The position numbers and the translations under genes are program-made. Shown here one piece after another: positions 63,388 through 64,000 of a stretch of 64,000 nt of DNA. Position 1 is the stretch's first letter. Each line of letters starts with the position of its first letter. Under the pieces are notes generated by a model. The model was given only the letters and a program-made list of their open reading frames with translations, searched no databases and was not told the DNA's origin. The DNA is taken from contig NZ_CP007161.1 in NCBI RefSeq assembly GCF_000725285.1, positions 1,907,911 to 1,971,910 of the forward strand. The letters run 5' to 3'. The stretch comes from Virgibacillus sp. SK37 (lineage in GTDB: Bacteria > Bacillota > Bacilli > Bacillales > Amphibacillaceae).

Positions 63388-64000
63388 ATGCAAAAAGTCG
63401 CTGTATTAGGGGCAGGCAGTTGGGGAACTGCACTGAGCATCGTTCTAGCAGATAATGGACATGATGTCCGATTGTGGACACATCGGCAGGAACAGGCGGA
63501 ATTAATTAATACAACTCATAAAAATGGAAAATATTTGGATGTTACAATACCTAAGGAAATTAATGCCTATTACGATTTAAAGAGTGCTGTTAAAGATGTA
63601 ACTGCTATTATTATTGTAGTCCCAACAAAGGCAATTAGAGAAGTGTGTAAACAACTTAACGTAGTACTTGAGCAAAAAGTAAATATTATACATGCTTCTA
63701 AAGGAATAGAACCTGTTTCTTTAAAACGGGTCTCTGAAATGATTAGCGAGGAATTGAGTGAATACGACGAAGAAGATATTGTCGTATTATCCGGTCCAAG
63801 CCATGCAGAGGAAGTTGCCTTAAGACAACCGACTACTGTTACTGTATCCGCATTGAATATTGAGTTAGCTAAACATGCACAAGACTTATTTATTAATGAA
63901 GACTTTCGTGTTTATACAAGTCCTGATATTATTGGGATTGAACTTGGAGGAGCACTAAAGAACATTATTGCTCTTGGTGCTGGTATCTCAGATGGACTAG
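63388..64000 (+). CDS. gpsA: Glycerol-3-phosphate dehydrogenase [NAD(P)+], N-terminal part
   Basis: The gene runs off the window; 204 codons are visible. ATG 63388 has GGAGGAG before it. VLGAGSWGTALS is the dinucleotide-binding loop, SGPSHAEEV and ELGGALKNIIALGAGI (with the catalytic Lys) are family motifs. It makes sn-glycerol-3-phosphate for phospholipids. The der-gpsA pair is as in B. subtilis. Confidence 0.95.
   Translation, partial: MQKVAVLGAGSWGTALSIVLADNGHDVRLWTHRQEQAELINTTHKNGKYLDVTIPKEINAYYDLKSAVKDVTAIIIVVPTKAIREVCKQLNVVLEQKVNIIHASKGIEPVSLKRVSEMISEELSEYDEEDIVVLSGPSHAEEVALRQPTTVTVSALNIELAKHAQDLFINEDFRVYTSPDIIGIELGGALKNIIALGAGISDGL

Overview
The window is a chromosomal stretch of a low-GC, endospore-forming member of the Bacillaceae. 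It carries spoIIM, the spoIIA operon with sigF, spoVAA/AB/AF, dacB-spmAB, sleB-ypeB and prsW. Gene order follows the Bacillus subtilis chromosome from the yqjC/yqjD/yqjE area to gpsA almost gene by gene. The AT-rich composition and the type of intergenic repeat suggest the Oceanobacillus/Virgibacillus group, but that is inference; the sequence alone does not fix the genus. There is no rRNA, tRNA, CRISPR array, prophage or transposase gene. The only mobile-looking DNA is a family of non-coding intergenic repeats.

Layout. 1-3.6 kb: end of a methylmalonyl-CoA mutase large subunit, a fused B12-binding/methylmalonyl-CoA epimerase protein, an acyl-CoA carboxylase carboxyltransferase and an M20 peptidase. 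4.1-5.4 kb: DNA polymerase IV. 5.4-9.6 kb: a minus-strand block (aldehyde dehydrogenase, RNase Z, NamA, glycerophosphodiesterase). 9.7-16.3 kb: yqjN, yqjP, yqjQ, a HesB-like protein, an aldo/keto reductase (minus), nudF and an endonuclease Q-like gene. 16.6-22.6 kb: spoIIM, fur, yqzK, xerD and a nucleoside catabolism operon deoB-punA-pdp. 23.4-29.3 kb: dacF, spoIIAA-spoIIAB-sigF and a shortened spoVA operon (AA-AB-AF). 29.4-34 kb: lysA, ppiB, a compact M50 protease, an isolated ribT, a 29-residue YjcZ protein and scpA-scpB. 34.3-43.6 kb: dacB-spmA-spmB, rluB, resABC and resDE. 43.6-50.9 kb: a DUF4430-like lipoprotein, ferredoxin, ypbB-recQ-ypbD, a short membrane protein, a phosphoesterase, mecA and glutamate dehydrogenase. 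51-59.6 kb: ypdA, ansA, prsW, sleB-ypeB, a frameshifted ypfA, cmk, plsC and rpsA. 60.3-64 kb: yphA, a YIEGIA-family gene with its small partner, der, and the start of gpsA.

How the genes work together. Much of the window serves sporulation: forespore sigma control (spoIIA), engulfment (spoIIM), cortex and core physiology (dacF, dacB, spmAB, spoVA, sleB/ypeB) and probably envelope assembly (YIEGIA gene). The res genes join cytochrome c maturation to a two-component redox regulator. fur has a textbook Per box upstream of a clear sigma-A promoter. scpAB, cmk, der, rpsA, xerD and gpsA are housekeeping genes.

The least expected content is four copies (371-517 bp) of a mosaic non-coding repeat at about 3.57, 22.68, 26.33 and 59.72 kb. 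They share conserved left and right ends. The interior modules are shuffled and, in one copy, inverted as a block. All four lie in the same orientation, each 7-72 bp behind an intrinsic terminator. Other points for a second look are the B12-binding/epimerase fusion, the A8 frameshift in ypfA, the loss of spoVAC-AD-AE from the spoVA locus, and an isolated ribT without riboflavin genes.
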